Of a DNA stretch of 64,000 nt, positions 28,177 through 37,027 are shown piece after piece. Position numbers and translations under genes: made by a program. The notes beneath the pieces are model-generated. The model searched no databases. It saw nothing but the letters and a program-made list of their open reading frames with translations, and was not told the DNA's origin. The stretch is from CALHVX01 sp038757945 (GTDB lineage Bacteria > Pseudomonadota > Gammaproteobacteria > Pseudomonadales > Azotimanducaceae). The stretch lies in assembly GCA_038757945.1 (NCBI GenBank), contig JBCDGJ010000001.1:43151-107150 (forward strand), written 5' to 3'. The first letter of the stretch is position 1, and every line of letters begins with the position of its first letter.

Positions 28177-28744
28177 CGATCCAGCAGAACAGCTCCGCCG
28201 TCCGCTCGGCGTCGTAGCTGGCGCTGTGCGCCTGGCTGTTGTCGAAGCTGATGGCAGCCCTGGCGCAGGCCTCGCTCAGCACCGTATGGCCGACCGCGAC
28301 GGCGGCCAGGGATGCGGTATCGATGCTGCTGAACGGGTGGAACGGGTTACGTTTGAGCTCCGTTCTGGCAATGGCTTCGTTCAGAAATGCCTGATCGAAG
28401 CTCGCGTTGTGCGCCACCATGATGGCCCGCTGGCAGCCCTGCGCCTTGACCTGCGCGCGCACCTCTGAGAACAGCGCCCCCAGGGCATCGATTTCCTCGA
28501 TGGCGCCGCGCTCCGGATCGGCCGGGTCGATGCCGGTGACCTTCAAAGACGCGGGATCGAGCAGGCCGCCGGGATAGGGTTCGATCGCCTGCTCCCAGGT
28601 TTTCAGGGGTTTCAGCTCGCTGCCGTCGAAGGAAACAAAGACGCAGGCAGCCTCGAGCAACGCGTGCCGCGTCGGGTCAAAACCACCGGTTTCAAAATCC
28701 ACGACAACCGGTAGAAAACCGCGGAAACGATCGGCCATGCGCAT
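28142..28744 (-). CDS. rnt: Ribonuclease T
   Basis: A 200-residue DEDDh exonuclease. Exo I VVDFETGGFD, Exo II VAHNASFDQAFL and Exo III HSASYDAERTAEL are in order, and DPASLKVTGID is a family segment. RNase T trims the 3-prime ends of tRNA and other stable RNAs. The start is taken as the first ATG (MRMADRF); an ATG six bases downstream is equally possible. The last 35 bp overlap the end of grxD on the other strand. Confidence 0.94.
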   Translation of the reverse strand: MRMADRFRGFLPVVVDFETGGFDPTRHALLEAACVFVSFDGSELKPLKTWEQAIEPYPGGLLDPASLKVTGIDPADPERGAIEEIDALGALFSEVRAQVKAQGCQRAIMVAHNASFDQAFLNEAIARTELKRNPFHPFSSIDTASLAAVAVGHTVLSEACARAAISFDNSQAHSASYDAERTAELFCWIVNRSPFVPQSP

Positions 28745-28847
28745 GGACCGACGATAGCACAGCTGTGCCGGTGCGCTGCCGGGTTGGGCCTGCAGGCGAG
28801 CAGCATCGGAGGCTCAAGATCGAGCGCTGGCTGCCGATACCCAGGCT

Positions 28848-29879
28848 ATGAGTAGTCTCTTGCGCAAGGCCGTTCGGACCCTAAGGCTGTGCCTGTGGGC
28901 CGCTGCCGCCGTGCCGCTGGCCGCCTGCAGCTGGTGGGGCGCCGCCGCGCCCACGCGGCCGTCGCAGCCAGACGCCCCCGATACTGCCGCTGCGGCGCCG
29001 GCTTCTGCGCCTGCGCCGCGGCGGGTGCGCGTCGATCCGCGGGCGGCGAACGGTGAGTTTCGGGCCCACTGGGACAGCCGTTGGATGGCCAGCGACTCTG
29101 GTGGAGAGTGCCGGCTGACCCTTGAGGTGCCGCGCTACGGGTTGGTGCAGTTCCTCGGTGGCGCCGCCGGTGCTGACCGCCGCACGCTCGACTTTGAACT
29201 GCGCGACAGCCGCGACCTGATGGCCCCTCGGGCGATCAGCTGGCGGCGCCGGGCACCGGCCTGGCATCCACGCCACCCGCAGCTTGACGACTGGGCGGCA
29301 ATCATTGCCGTTCCCGGCTTCGGCGGGCGGGTCGGTGGCCCGACCGCGGAAACCATGGCGCTCGGGCTCTACGCCGGCTTCGAAATCGATCTGGCTGCAG
29401 CCGGTGCCCGAGGCCAGCAACCGGCGGTGTTTCTGAACGTCAGCGCGCTTGGCTTTCGGCCCGCCTACGACGACTTCCGGCGCTGCCAGGAATCCGGCCT
29501 GCCGGCCTCGCTGATGGCGTTGCGGCGCTCGCGGATCCTGTTCGAAACCGGCTCGCACCGCCTGTCGCCCCGAGACCGGGAGCAGCTCCGTTCGCTGGCA
29601 GCGTACATTCAGGCGGATCCCGATATCGGCCAGGTCTACGTCGATGGGCACACCGACGCCGTTGGCTCCGAGCGCGACAACGTTGCCCTCTCGCGGCGGC
29701 GCGCGCAGGCGGTCTTCGACGTGCTGGTGCAGGCCGGCGTCGAGCCTGCGCAGCTGGTGCTGCGCTACCACGGTGAACGTTATCCGGTGCAGCGCGGTCA
29801 GGACGGCGAGCCGATGGCATCCAACCGGCGGGCTACGGTGCGCGTTGAGATGCGCAGCCCCAGCATCGCGCAGCAGTAG
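28848..29879 (+). CDS. motY: MotY-like OmpA-domain lipoprotein
   Basis: A 343-residue envelope protein. The N-terminus has a signal peptide with lipobox VPLAAC (Cys about residue 27) and an Ala/Pro-rich linker. A MotY-type N-domain follows (DSGGECRLTLEVPRYGLVQF, LDFELRDSRDLMAP), then a C-terminal OmpA peptidoglycan-binding domain (YVDGHTDAVGSERDNVALSR). In Vibrio and Pseudomonas MotY forms the T-ring around the flagellar motor and supports stator assembly. The position between rnt and argG is the same as for Pseudomonas motY. The lipobox is unusual for MotY, so another OmpA-family lipoprotein remains possible. Confidence 0.75.
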   Translation: MSSLLRKAVRTLRLCLWAAAAVPLAACSWWGAAAPTRPSQPDAPDTAAAAPASAPAPRRVRVDPRAANGEFRAHWDSRWMASDSGGECRLTLEVPRYGLVQFLGGAAGADRRTLDFELRDSRDLMAPRAISWRRRAPAWHPRHPQLDDWAAIIAVPGFGGRVGGPTAETMALGLYAGFEIDLAAAGARGQQPAVFLNVSALGFRPAYDDFRRCQESGLPASLMALRRSRILFETGSHRLSPRDREQLRSLAAYIQADPDIGQVYVDGHTDAVGSERDNVALSRRRAQAVFDVLVQAGVEPAQLVLRYHGERYPVQRGQDGEPMASNRRATVRVEMRSPSIAQQ

Positions 29880-29930
29880 CAGGGTTGGCCGTCGGCTGCC
29901 GTCAGGTTGCAGCAGCTGGCCGCTGCATTA

Positions 29931-29960
29931 ATGACACCGATCGGGCTCTGCCCGTACCAT
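29931..29960 (+). promoter_or_regulatory. argG: Possible sigma-70 promoter for argG
   Basis: ATGACA at 29931-29936 (one mismatch to TTGACA) and TACCAT at 29955-29960 are separated by 18 bp, ending 33 bp before the argG start. No arginine-repressor box was recognised. Confidence 0.35.
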
Positions 29961-29993
29961 GCGCCTCCGATTGATCAGTTGGAGGTGCTTTCG

Positions 29994-31208
29994 GTGGCGC
30001 GCAAAATTGTTCTTGCCTACAGCGGCGGCCTGGATACCTCGGTCATTCTGCGCTGGCTGCAGGAGGTCAAAGGGGCAGAGGTGGTGACCTTTACCGCCGA
30101 CATCGGCCAGGGCGAAGAGGTCGAGCCGGCGCGCGCCAAAGCCAAGAGCATGGGCGTTCAGGAGATCTTCATCGAGGATCTGACAGAAGACTTCGTGGGC
30201 AACTACGTCTTTCCCATGTTTCGCGCCAACACGGTTTATGAAGGCGAGTATCTGCTCGGTACGAGCATTGCACGGCCGCTGATCACGCGGCGTCTGATAG
30301 AGATCGCCGAGGCGACCGGCGCTGACGCCATCGCGCATGGGGCGACCGGCAAGGGCAACGATCAGGTGCGCTTCGAGCTCGGCGCCTACGCGCTGAACCC
30401 GGACATCGCGGTCATCGCCCCCTGGCGCGAGTGGGAGCTCAACTCGCGCGAGGCGCTGATGGACTTCTGCGAGCGGTATCAGATCCCCGTGGATTATCAG
30501 CGTGGCGACAAGTCACCGTACTCGATGGACGCGAACCTGCTGCATATCAGCTACGAAGGTGGCGGCCTCGAGGATCCGGCGGCACCGGCTGATCCGGCGA
30601 TGTGGCGTTGGAGCGTCGCCCCGGAGGCGGCGCCTGACGCCGCCACCCAGATCACCCTGTCGTTCCGCCACGGCGACCCGGTGGCGATCAACGGCGAAAC
30701 GCTGAGCCCGGGTAAGTTGCTCAAGCGGCTCAACGAGCTTGGCGGCGCCAATGGCATCGGGCGTCAGGACCTGGTCGAGAACCGCTACGTCGGCATGAAG
30801 TCCCGCGGCTGTTATGAAACGCCTGGCGGCACAATCCTGCTCAAGGCCCACCGCGCTATCGAGTCGATCACGCTCGATCGGGAGGTCACCCATCTCAAGG
30901 ATGAGCTGATGCCCCGCTATGCCAAGTTGATTTACAACGGCTACTGGTGGGCGCCGGAGCGGCTGGCTCTGCAGGCGCTGATCGATCAGACCCAGACGGT
31001 GGTCAACGGCGACGTCCGCCTCGGCCTGTACAAGGGCAATGTGCAGATTCTGGGACGCGAGGCGCCGGACGACAGCCTGTACGATGCCAACGTGGTCACG
31101 TTTGAGGACGATGCGGGCGCGTATGATCAAGCTGATGCAGGAGGTTTCATCAAGCTGAATGCGCTGCGCCTGCGGCTTGCCGCAAAGCGCGGACGCCGGC
31201 TGCGCTGA
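29994..31208 (+). CDS. argG: Argininosuccinate synthase
   Basis: A 404-residue enzyme that joins citrulline and aspartate using ATP. The start VARKIVLAYSGGLDTSVILR holds the ATP-pyrophosphatase P-loop; AHGATGKGNDQVRFEL and VENRYVGMKSRGCYETPGG are family segments. I chose the GTG at 29994 because GGAGG stands 8 nt upstream; the upstream in-frame extension is not conserved in character. Its substrate citrulline comes from argF nearby. The enzyme is full length. Confidence 0.96.
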   Translation: MARKIVLAYSGGLDTSVILRWLQEVKGAEVVTFTADIGQGEEVEPARAKAKSMGVQEIFIEDLTEDFVGNYVFPMFRANTVYEGEYLLGTSIARPLITRRLIEIAEATGADAIAHGATGKGNDQVRFELGAYALNPDIAVIAPWREWELNSREALMDFCERYQIPVDYQRGDKSPYSMDANLLHISYEGGGLEDPAAPADPAMWRWSVAPEAAPDAATQITLSFRHGDPVAINGETLSPGKLLKRLNELGGANGIGRQDLVENRYVGMKSRGCYETPGGTILLKAHRAIESITLDREVTHLKDELMPRYAKLIYNGYWWAPERLALQALIDQTQTVVNGDVRLGLYKGNVQILGREAPDDSLYDANVVTFEDDAGAYDQADAGGFIKLNALRLRLAAKRGRRLR

Positions 31209-31303
31209 GGGGTGTAGCCACGTCTCGGCTGTCCCGCATGACCAATCGAGAGACGATTGGATATCCACAATTGAGTAGAACTGGGTTGCTTCCGGAGAGC
31301 AGT

Positions 31304-31894
31304 ATGAGTAGCTACCAGGTTCTGTTCAGCGGCGAGGTCATCGAAGGCGCTCTGCCCGCAGCTGTACAGGAAAATTTGGCCCGCGAGCTGGGCATCGACG
31401 CAAGAAAGGCACGGGCGCTGTTCTCGGGCAGAACCGTGGTCCTGAAGAGCCAGCTCGACGAAGGTGCGGCTGAGCAGCTGCGGCAGCGGTTGAACGATCT
31501 CGGGGCCATTGCCCGCATCAAATCTCTTGCACCGCCGAAAGAGGGACCAGCCGCGAGCGCGGCACGGCGCGAGCAGGTCAACGATTACACCCTGCGCGAC
31601 ATCACCGCGGCGCATGTCGAGTGCCCGCGCTGCGGCCATCTGCAGCTCGAGAGCAGCCACTGCGCCCGCTGTGGGGTCGACCTGCAGCTTGCGCTGAAAC
31701 AGAAGCGCAAGGAAGACCTGATCATCGAGAAACGCATCGCGGCGCTGCGTGGCCAGCAGGCCGGCAAGGCCAGGATGGCTACCACCCCGGCGGCCAATGA
31801 TCCGGGACCGATCGTGGCCGACGAGCCCGCTGCCGCAAACGGCAGCGGCGGTCGTTCTCCGCTCGGCCGAGTGGTGTCCTGGATCCGTCGCTGA
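31304..31894 (+). CDS. Hypothetical protein with an N-terminal GEI-type domain and a zinc ribbon
   Basis: A 196-residue protein. Residues 1-75 (YQVLFSGEVIEGALPAAVQE, then ARALFSGRTVVLKSQLDEGA) match a small domain often found fused to membrane or zinc-ribbon modules in gammaproteobacteria. Two CxxC pairs (CPRCGHLQLESSHCARCG, around residues 107-124) form a likely zinc ribbon. A basic helix and a disordered tail follow. The start at 31304 has GGAG; an ATG at 31238 gives an unlikely extension. Its stop codon overlaps the proposed murI start (CTGA), so the two are probably co-translated. The function is not known. Confidence 0.7.
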   Translation: MSSYQVLFSGEVIEGALPAAVQENLARELGIDARKARALFSGRTVVLKSQLDEGAAEQLRQRLNDLGAIARIKSLAPPKEGPAASAARREQVNDYTLRDITAAHVECPRCGHLQLESSHCARCGVDLQLALKQKRKEDLIIEKRIAALRGQQAGKARMATTPAANDPGPIVADEPAAANGSGGRSPLGRVVSWIRR

Positions 31895-32739
31895 CCGCCC
31901 CTTCCGGGCTGGACGACCCGCGGCCAGACCGGGCACCGATCGGCGTTTTCGATTCCGGCATGGGCGGCCTTACGGTGCTGCGTGCCCTGTGCGACCGCCT
32001 GCCGCACGAACACTTCATCTACCTTGGGGATACGGCCCGCCTGCCCTACGGCACCAAGAGTGCGGCAACCGTTCAGCGTTATGCCGAACGGGCGGCGGCA
32101 GCCCTGATCCAGCGTGGGGTCCGGGCGCTGGTCATCGCCTGTAACACCGCGTCCGCCTATGCCCTGGAGGCGCTGGCTGAGCGTTATGCCCCGTTGCCGG
32201 TGTTCGGCGTGATAGAACCCGGTGCCCGGGCGGCCGTGGCGGCGGCCGCGACGCAGGGCACAGCCCCGCGGGTGCTGGTGCTGGCAACCGAGGCGACGGT
32301 GCGCCAGGGCGCCTACGCGCAGGCCCTGTTGCGGGCGCGTACGGACGCACGGGTACTGTGCCGGCCGGCGCCGCTGCTGGTTGCGCTGGCAGAGTCCGGT
32401 GAGCCGGACGGACCCCTGGCGGAGGCGATTCTGACCGATGCGCTCAGGACGCCGGGCACCGTTTCCCAGGTGGTGCTGGGGTGCACCCATTTTCCGCTGT
32501 TTCGCGCGACCTTAGGGCGTCTGCTGCCGGCATCCACGACGCTCATCGATTCTGCGGTGACCACCGCTGAAGCCGTGGCGCGGACGCTTGGCAGTGACGA
32601 CGCTGACGCGGGCGGCGTGGCGCCGGCAGTTACCGAACGCTGCAGGTTTCTGGCAACCGACGATCCGCGCCGGTTTGCCCGGCTGGGGGAGCGATTTCTG
32701 GGTGTTGGAATCGAGACCGTCGAGCTGATCGATCTCTGA
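31891..32739 (+). CDS. murI: Glutamate racemase, apparent CTG start
   Basis: A racemase supplying D-glutamate for peptidoglycan. The two catalytic cysteines are in VIACNTASAYALE and VLGCTHFPLF, and the N-terminal motif is PIGVFDSGMGGLTVL. The first ATG in this frame (31960) falls inside that motif and would remove the catalytic DSG, so translation must begin upstream. No ATG, GTG or TTG is in frame there. CTG at 31891, which overlaps the upstream TGA as CTGA, gives 282 residues, the normal length; CTG at 31909 is another option. The true start needs peptide evidence. Confidence 0.88.
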   Translation: MTAPSGLDDPRPDRAPIGVFDSGMGGLTVLRALCDRLPHEHFIYLGDTARLPYGTKSAATVQRYAERAAAALIQRGVRALVIACNTASAYALEALAERYAPLPVFGVIEPGARAAVAAAATQGTAPRVLVLATEATVRQGAYAQALLRARTDARVLCRPAPLLVALAESGEPDGPLAEAILTDALRTPGTVSQVVLGCTHFPLFRATLGRLLPASTTLIDSAVTTAEAVARTLGSDDADAGGVAPAVTERCRFLATDDPRRFARLGERFLGVGIETVELIDL

Positions 32740-32798
32740 GCGCCACACCGCCGTTCCGGTCCAGGGCGCCGCGTCGCCTGTGGATTCCGGTACTCCCG

Positions 32799-33440
32799 TC
32801 AGCCTTCCGGTTCGGTTTTGTGGCGGTACTCGCAGAGGTCGTGGATCGTGCAGCTGCCGCAGCGCGGCTTGCGCGCGACGCAGACGTAACGTCCGTGCAG
32901 GATCAGCCAGTGGTGCGCGTGCAGGAGGTAATCCGCCGGGATCAGCCGCAGCAGCCGGTCCTCCACCTGACGTACGGTTTTGCCCTTGCCGAGCCCGGTG
33001 CGGTTGGCGACCCGGAAGATGTGCGTATCCACCGCCATGGTCGGTTCGCCGAAGGCGGTGTTCAGCACGACGTTGGCGGTCTTGCGGCCGACGCCGGGCA
33101 GCGCTTCCAGCGCGGCCCGGTCGCGCGGCACCTCGCCGTCGTGCTCTTTCTGCAGTATTTCGCAGGTCTTGATCACGTTGACTGCTTTGGTGTTGAACAG
33201 GCCAATGGTCTTGATGTAGCTCTTCAGCCGGCGTACGCCGAGCGCTTTGATGGCTGCCGGCGTGTTGGCCACCGGGAACAGTTTGTCCGTTGCTTTGTTA
33301 ACGCTGACATCCGTTGCCTGCGCCGACAGGATGACAGCGATCAGCAGCTCGAAGGGGGAGCGGTAGCGGAGCTCCGTCTCCGGCCGCGGGTTCTCCGCCT
33401 GCCAGCGCTTGAAGATCTCTGTGCGCTTGTCCCGATTCAT
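32799..33440 (-). CDS. nth: Endonuclease III
   Basis: A 213-residue base-excision DNA glycosylase/AP lyase. The helix-hairpin-helix motif LPGVGRKTANVVL holds the catalytic lysine, VDTHIFRVANR holds the aspartate, and C-terminal CVARKPRCGSCTIHDLC shows the C-x6-C-x2-C-x5-C [4Fe-4S] pattern. The ATG overlaps the rsxE stop (ATGA). Nth is the usual last gene of rsx operons in gammaproteobacteria. Confidence 0.97.
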   Translation of the reverse strand: MNRDKRTEIFKRWQAENPRPETELRYRSPFELLIAVILSAQATDVSVNKATDKLFPVANTPAAIKALGVRRLKSYIKTIGLFNTKAVNVIKTCEILQKEHDGEVPRDRAALEALPGVGRKTANVVLNTAFGEPTMAVDTHIFRVANRTGLGKGKTVRQVEDRLLRLIPADYLLHAHHWLILHGRYVCVARKPRCGSCTIHDLCEYRHKTEPEG

Positions 33441-34138
33441 GGTGGGGGTGTCCTCTGCTGACCTCCGGGTGACGGTTCTGGCGGGTGTTCCGATCGACGT
33501 TCCGGGCCGAAACGCCCGGCAATCCAGCGGCCGCCGGCCAGCAACAGGCCGGCGGTGATGAACGCGCCCGGGGGCAGGGCCGCGAGGGGGACCTTGAGCA
33601 TCTCCGGGACCAGCGCGACGCCTGCGGCAGGCCAGGCACCACCGAGCAGCGCGTCCAGGCCGCTGCCGAGCCGTCCCGTTGCGAGGATCTCGCGAACGCT
33701 GCCGAGCGCCGTCAGCGCCAGCGCAAAGCCGAGCCCGGTGCCCAGCGCATCGAGCAGCGCCGGGCCCAGCGGGCGGCGGCCCGCAACCTGTTCGACCCGT
33801 CCCAGGATCATGCAGTTCGTGACGATGATCTGCACAAACAGCGCAATCTCCGCGTAGACCTCGAAGGCGAAAGCTTCGAGCAGCTGGTCGGCACAGGTCG
33901 TGAAGGTGGCGATGAGCAGCAGGTAGGTCGGCAACCGTGCGTAGTCGGGGATCCATCGTCGCAGCAGCGAGGCGGCACCGCTGGCACCGAGAATGACGAG
34001 CAGGCTGGCGGCGGACAGCCCGAGCGCGTTGGCCAGGCTGTTGGAGACCGCGAGCAGCGGGCAGAGCCCAAGCAGCTGGATCCAGGCCGGGTTTTCCACC
34101 AGCGCGCTGGTCCGCAGAGTAGCCAGTTGCGGGTTCAA
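33437..34138 (-). CDS. rsxE: Rsx/Rnf electron transport complex subunit E
   Basis: A 233-residue membrane protein with several hydrophobic segments. NPAWIQLLGLCPLLAVSNSL at the N-terminus and ALFVQIIVTNCMILGRVEQ are the cysteine-containing motifs of RnfE, which bind an iron-sulfur centre in the membrane together with RnfA. The complex moves electrons between NADH and low-potential carriers, coupled to ion flow; in enteric bacteria it also reduces SoxR. The ATGA overlaps with rsxG and nth indicate coupled translation. The last 30 residues are Pro-rich. Confidence 0.95.
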   Translation of the reverse strand: MNPQLATLRTSALVENPAWIQLLGLCPLLAVSNSLANALGLSAASLLVILGASGAASLLRRWIPDYARLPTYLLLIATFTTCADQLLEAFAFEVYAEIALFVQIIVTNCMILGRVEQVAGRRPLGPALLDALGTGLGFALALTALGSVREILATGRLGSGLDALLGGAWPAAGVALVPEMLKVPLAALPPGAFITAGLLLAGGRWIAGRFGPERRSEHPPEPSPGGQQRTPPP

Positions 34139-34689
34139 GACGCGGCCCCCGGTACGCTGTCGGCGGAGGACGGCGGGCAGGGTGTCGGATCAAAGCCAAC
34201 CTCGCGCTCCAGCGCCGCGCTCAGCGCGTTCCGGACGCCGCGCACGGTGATCGTAGCGCCAGCGACCGCGTCGAGGTCGAAGGGCCGTGCGGCAAGCGTG
34301 TCGCGGGTGCTGCCGACGAACCGCTCGAGCCACGTCGGGTCGCTGTCCCGGACCGCGATGAAGTCGCCGATGCCGGGCGTTTCTGCATGTCGGTTGACCC
34401 GCAGGCTCAGCACGCGGGGCTCGGCATCGAGGGCCACAAGCAGCTCGATCGGACCGCCATAACCCCGGGCCCTGGCACGGAGCAGCGTCTGCCCGCCGCA
34501 CAGCTCGAGCGGCCAGCGGACCGGCAGCCTGACCGTGTCGGCGCGAACGGGCCCGACCAGCGCGGCAAGGGAAGCGCGCAGCTCCGCGCTCCGGACCCGC
34601 GCAATGGGATCCGCGGTAACCAGCCGCACGCCGGCAACGAGCAGGCCACAGCCCAGGGCGATCAGCGCAAGCCGCAGCACGCCGCTCAT
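34135..34689 (-). CDS. rsxG: Rsx/Rnf electron transport complex subunit G
   Basis: A 184-residue protein with one N-terminal membrane anchor (LRLALIALGCGLLVAGVRLV) and a periplasmic FMN-binding domain. The covalent FMN site is the threonine in DAVAGATITVRGV, matching the (S/A)GATxT motif. GYGGPIELLVALD and HAETPGIGDFI are family segments. It overlaps rsxD and rsxE by the ATGA pattern. Confidence 0.93.
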   Translation of the reverse strand: MSGVLRLALIALGCGLLVAGVRLVTADPIARVRSAELRASLAALVGPVRADTVRLPVRWPLELCGGQTLLRARARGYGGPIELLVALDAEPRVLSLRVNRHAETPGIGDFIAVRDSDPTWLERFVGSTRDTLAARPFDLDAVAGATITVRGVRNALSAALEREVGFDPTPCPPSSADSVPGAAS

Positions 34690-35660
34690 GCCGAGGAGGC
34701 CTTGTTCTGCCGCTGGCGATCCCAGCGAACACAGCTTGCCTGCAGCCAGGGACCGCAGCCGTTGGCGAGCAGAATCGCGAAAGCGGCGCCGTCCGGGTAC
34801 GCACCGAAGCTGCGGATGGCGAAGATCAGTGCCCCAATGAGCAATCCGAACAGCCACTGGGCGCGCGGGTGGGAAGGCTGACTTACGGGATCGGTGGCGA
34901 TGAAAAACGCCGTCAGGCAGCTGGCACCGGCGAATACGTGGAACGCCGGGGCGCCGAAGCTGCTCGAGCTGCCGTTGTCGTAGCCGGCCATGGCGCTGAG
35001 GCTCAGGCCCAGCAGTACGGCGGCAGGTACGCGCCAGTGGCAGATCCCCAGCGCGAGCAGCAGCAGTCCACCGAGCAGAAAGCCACCATTAATCCACTCC
35101 CAGCCGTAAGCACCGAGGTGTCCGGTGGCCGTACCGCTGCTGAACTCGGCAATGGTCTGGCCGCCGCGGTGCGCCAGCGCGTCCAGAGGTGTCGCGCCGC
35201 TCAGAGCGTCGATAGCGCCCGGGTCTGGCCATTCGGCCAGGCTCGGCGTGAACGAGACGAGCACGATGGCGTAGCCGACCATTGCCGGGTTGAAGGGATT
35301 GTTGCCGAGCCCACCGTACGCATGCTTGCCGAGCCCAAGGGCACAGAGCACGGCAAACAGCAGCACCCCCGCGGGTACCGTGGGCGGCAGCGCCAGCGCG
35401 ATCAGCGCGCCAGCAATCGCCGCGGCACCGTCCGGTTGCTTCAGTGCCTCGCGCCAGGGGCGGCGATCGAACAGAGCCTCCAGTACCAGAGCGGCGGCGA
35501 CGCCGAGGACCAGGTTCAGCAGCACTCCGGGGCCAAACCAGTACGCCTGGGTCAGCGCCCCGGGTGTCAGGCAGGCCACGGTAAGCCACATCAGCATGCG
35601 GCTCGAGAAGCGGCGGCGTCGCACCGGAGCACGGGGTAGCGGCGTCATCGCTGCTGCCAT
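34686..35660 (-). CDS. rsxD: Rsx/Rnf electron transport complex subunit D
   Basis: A 324-residue polytopic membrane protein. GLGNNPFNPAMVGYAIVL is a conserved loop-helix segment, and SGATPLDALAHRGG carries the FMN-linking threonine. Two starts compete: ATG 35660 with a strong GGAGGAG site 6 nt upstream, and ATG 35648, which would give the 4-bp ATGA overlap seen at neighbouring junctions. I favour the first for its ribosome site; it overlaps the end of rsxC by 16 bp. Confidence 0.94.
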   Translation of the reverse strand: MAAAMTPLPRAPVRRRRFSSRMLMWLTVACLTPGALTQAYWFGPGVLLNLVLGVAAALVLEALFDRRPWREALKQPDGAAAIAGALIALALPPTVPAGVLLFAVLCALGLGKHAYGGLGNNPFNPAMVGYAIVLVSFTPSLAEWPDPGAIDALSGATPLDALAHRGGQTIAEFSSGTATGHLGAYGWEWINGGFLLGGLLLLALGICHWRVPAAVLLGLSLSAMAGYDNGSSSSFGAPAFHVFAGASCLTAFFIATDPVSQPSHPRAQWLFGLLIGALIFAIRSFGAYPDGAAFAILLANGCGPWLQASCVRWDRQRQNKASSA

Positions 35661-37027
35661 CGGCTGCTCCTCCGAGTGCGTTGCTCGAGCCGTTCCCGAC
35701 GTCGTCGTTCAGCGTCCTCGGCCTGCGCCTGGGCCCGTGCTTCATGGGCCTCGAAGCGCAACTGTGCGCGCTCGGCGGCAGCGGTTGCAGCGCGGTCGCG
35801 GTGGCGCAGGCTTCGGCCAAGTCGCAGGTCTGCGAGCAGGTCGATGTCGCTCGGACAGGCTGGATTGCAGTAGCCGCATTCGATGCAGTGATCCAGCTCG
35901 GGCGCCAGCAGTTCGAGATTCCCGGTCGGCGCTCCCTCGACGCGCAGCACGGAGCGATGTAGTGCCTCCGGGTCGAGCCCGACCGGGCACGCGGGCTGAC
36001 ACTGCGCGCAACTGATACAGGGTTGCGCGGCCCGCGCCGTCGGAAGCGGATGGATGGCGAGCGTTCCCTTATCGATGGCGCCGCTGCGCTCCACCGCTCG
36101 GCCGCTCAGCTCGCCACCGCTGCGCAGGGGACCATCCACGCCGAGCTCGGCCAGCGGGTGCCCGATGCGCACCCAGCGGTTGCCCGAGGGCAGGGTGATC
36201 GGCCGTTGAACCAGCGGTTCGCCATCGAGCAGGGCCGCGCCCATGGCCAGCAGCGTGGTGAGGTTGTAGGTCAGATAGCCGTCGTCGCTGGGCCGCCGGC
36301 CATCGTAGCCGCGCCAGCCGTAGAGCTGCTCGAGCAGCACGGTTTCGGCGCCCGCTGCCGGTGCGGCCGGAATCCGCAGCAGCTGAAGGTCCACGGGCGC
36401 GGCGTCGATAGCAGCGGTAAGGATCTCGTGGCAGGGTTCCAGTGCCGCACCGAGGGCGACCACGGGCCTGACCCCGCAAACCGCCGCCAGCCCTTCAAGC
36501 GCAGCCAGGACCAGCGGTATGCCGTCGGCGAGCACTGCTGCGTCCGCATCGATGCCGGGCTCACAGGATACGGCGTTCGCCACTACTGCGGCGCAGGAGC
36601 CTGCCTGTAGCGCGTGCTGCAACTTGTCAGCACTCGGAAAGGCGCCGCCGCCCAGCCCAACGATGCCGGCCTCGTGCAGGCGCTGCGTGAGCTGCGTGCC
36701 GGTCAGCCTGGCCGGCACCAGCGCTGGTAGCCGGTGTGCCGGATCGCAGAGGCCAAGGGTATCCGTGCAGGCGGCCGTGGCCGCCGGGTCGGTGGTGATC
36801 GTCAGCTCGAGCCGTTGCCCGGGGAGGGCGTCGACGCTGGACACGGTGCCGCAGACCGGGGCATGTACCACGGCTCCGGCACTGCCGAGCGGACAGCCGG
36901 AGGTTACCACCTGGCCTGTGGTGACCCGCGCTGGCGCCGCAACGGTCAGCTGGTAGCGCGAGGCCAGCGGCAGCGACGGTACCGCTTGCGGCTGCAAAAC
37001 GGCCGGTGTTTCAGCCGGCGCGCTCAC
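35645..37027 (-). CDS. rsxC: Rsx/Rnf electron transport complex subunit C
   Basis: A 460-residue cytoplasmic subunit that accepts electrons from NADH. The NADH/FMN-binding segment is IVGLGGGAFPSADKL, and two [4Fe-4S] ferredoxin motifs are CISCAQCQPACP and CIECGYCNPACP. The C-terminus ends shortly after in an Arg/Glu/Ala-rich helix, so it lacks the long repetitive extension of the Escherichia coli protein. It starts with GTG overlapping the rsxB stop (GTGA); the longer upstream frame is the shadow of rsxB. Confidence 0.94.
   Translation of the reverse strand: MSAPAETPAVLQPQAVPSLPLASRYQLTVAAPARVTTGQVVTSGCPLGSAGAVVHAPVCGTVSSVDALPGQRLELTITTDPAATAACTDTLGLCDPAHRLPALVPARLTGTQLTQRLHEAGIVGLGGGAFPSADKLQHALQAGSCAAVVANAVSCEPGIDADAAVLADGIPLVLAALEGLAAVCGVRPVVALGAALEPCHEILTAAIDAAPVDLQLLRIPAAPAAGAETVLLEQLYGWRGYDGRRPSDDGYLTYNLTTLLAMGAALLDGEPLVQRPITLPSGNRWVRIGHPLAELGVDGPLRSGGELSGRAVERSGAIDKGTLAIHPLPTARAAQPCISCAQCQPACPVGLDPEALHRSVLRVEGAPTGNLELLAPELDHCIECGYCNPACPSDIDLLADLRLGRSLRHRDRAATAAAERAQLRFEAHEARAQAQAEDAERRRRERLEQRTRRSSRWQQR

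Noticed and set aside
33441..34199. N-terminal extension of endonuclease III through rsxE
   Set aside because: The extension is the rsxE gene in another frame; the ATG at 33440 overlaps the rsxE stop in the usual ATGA pattern.
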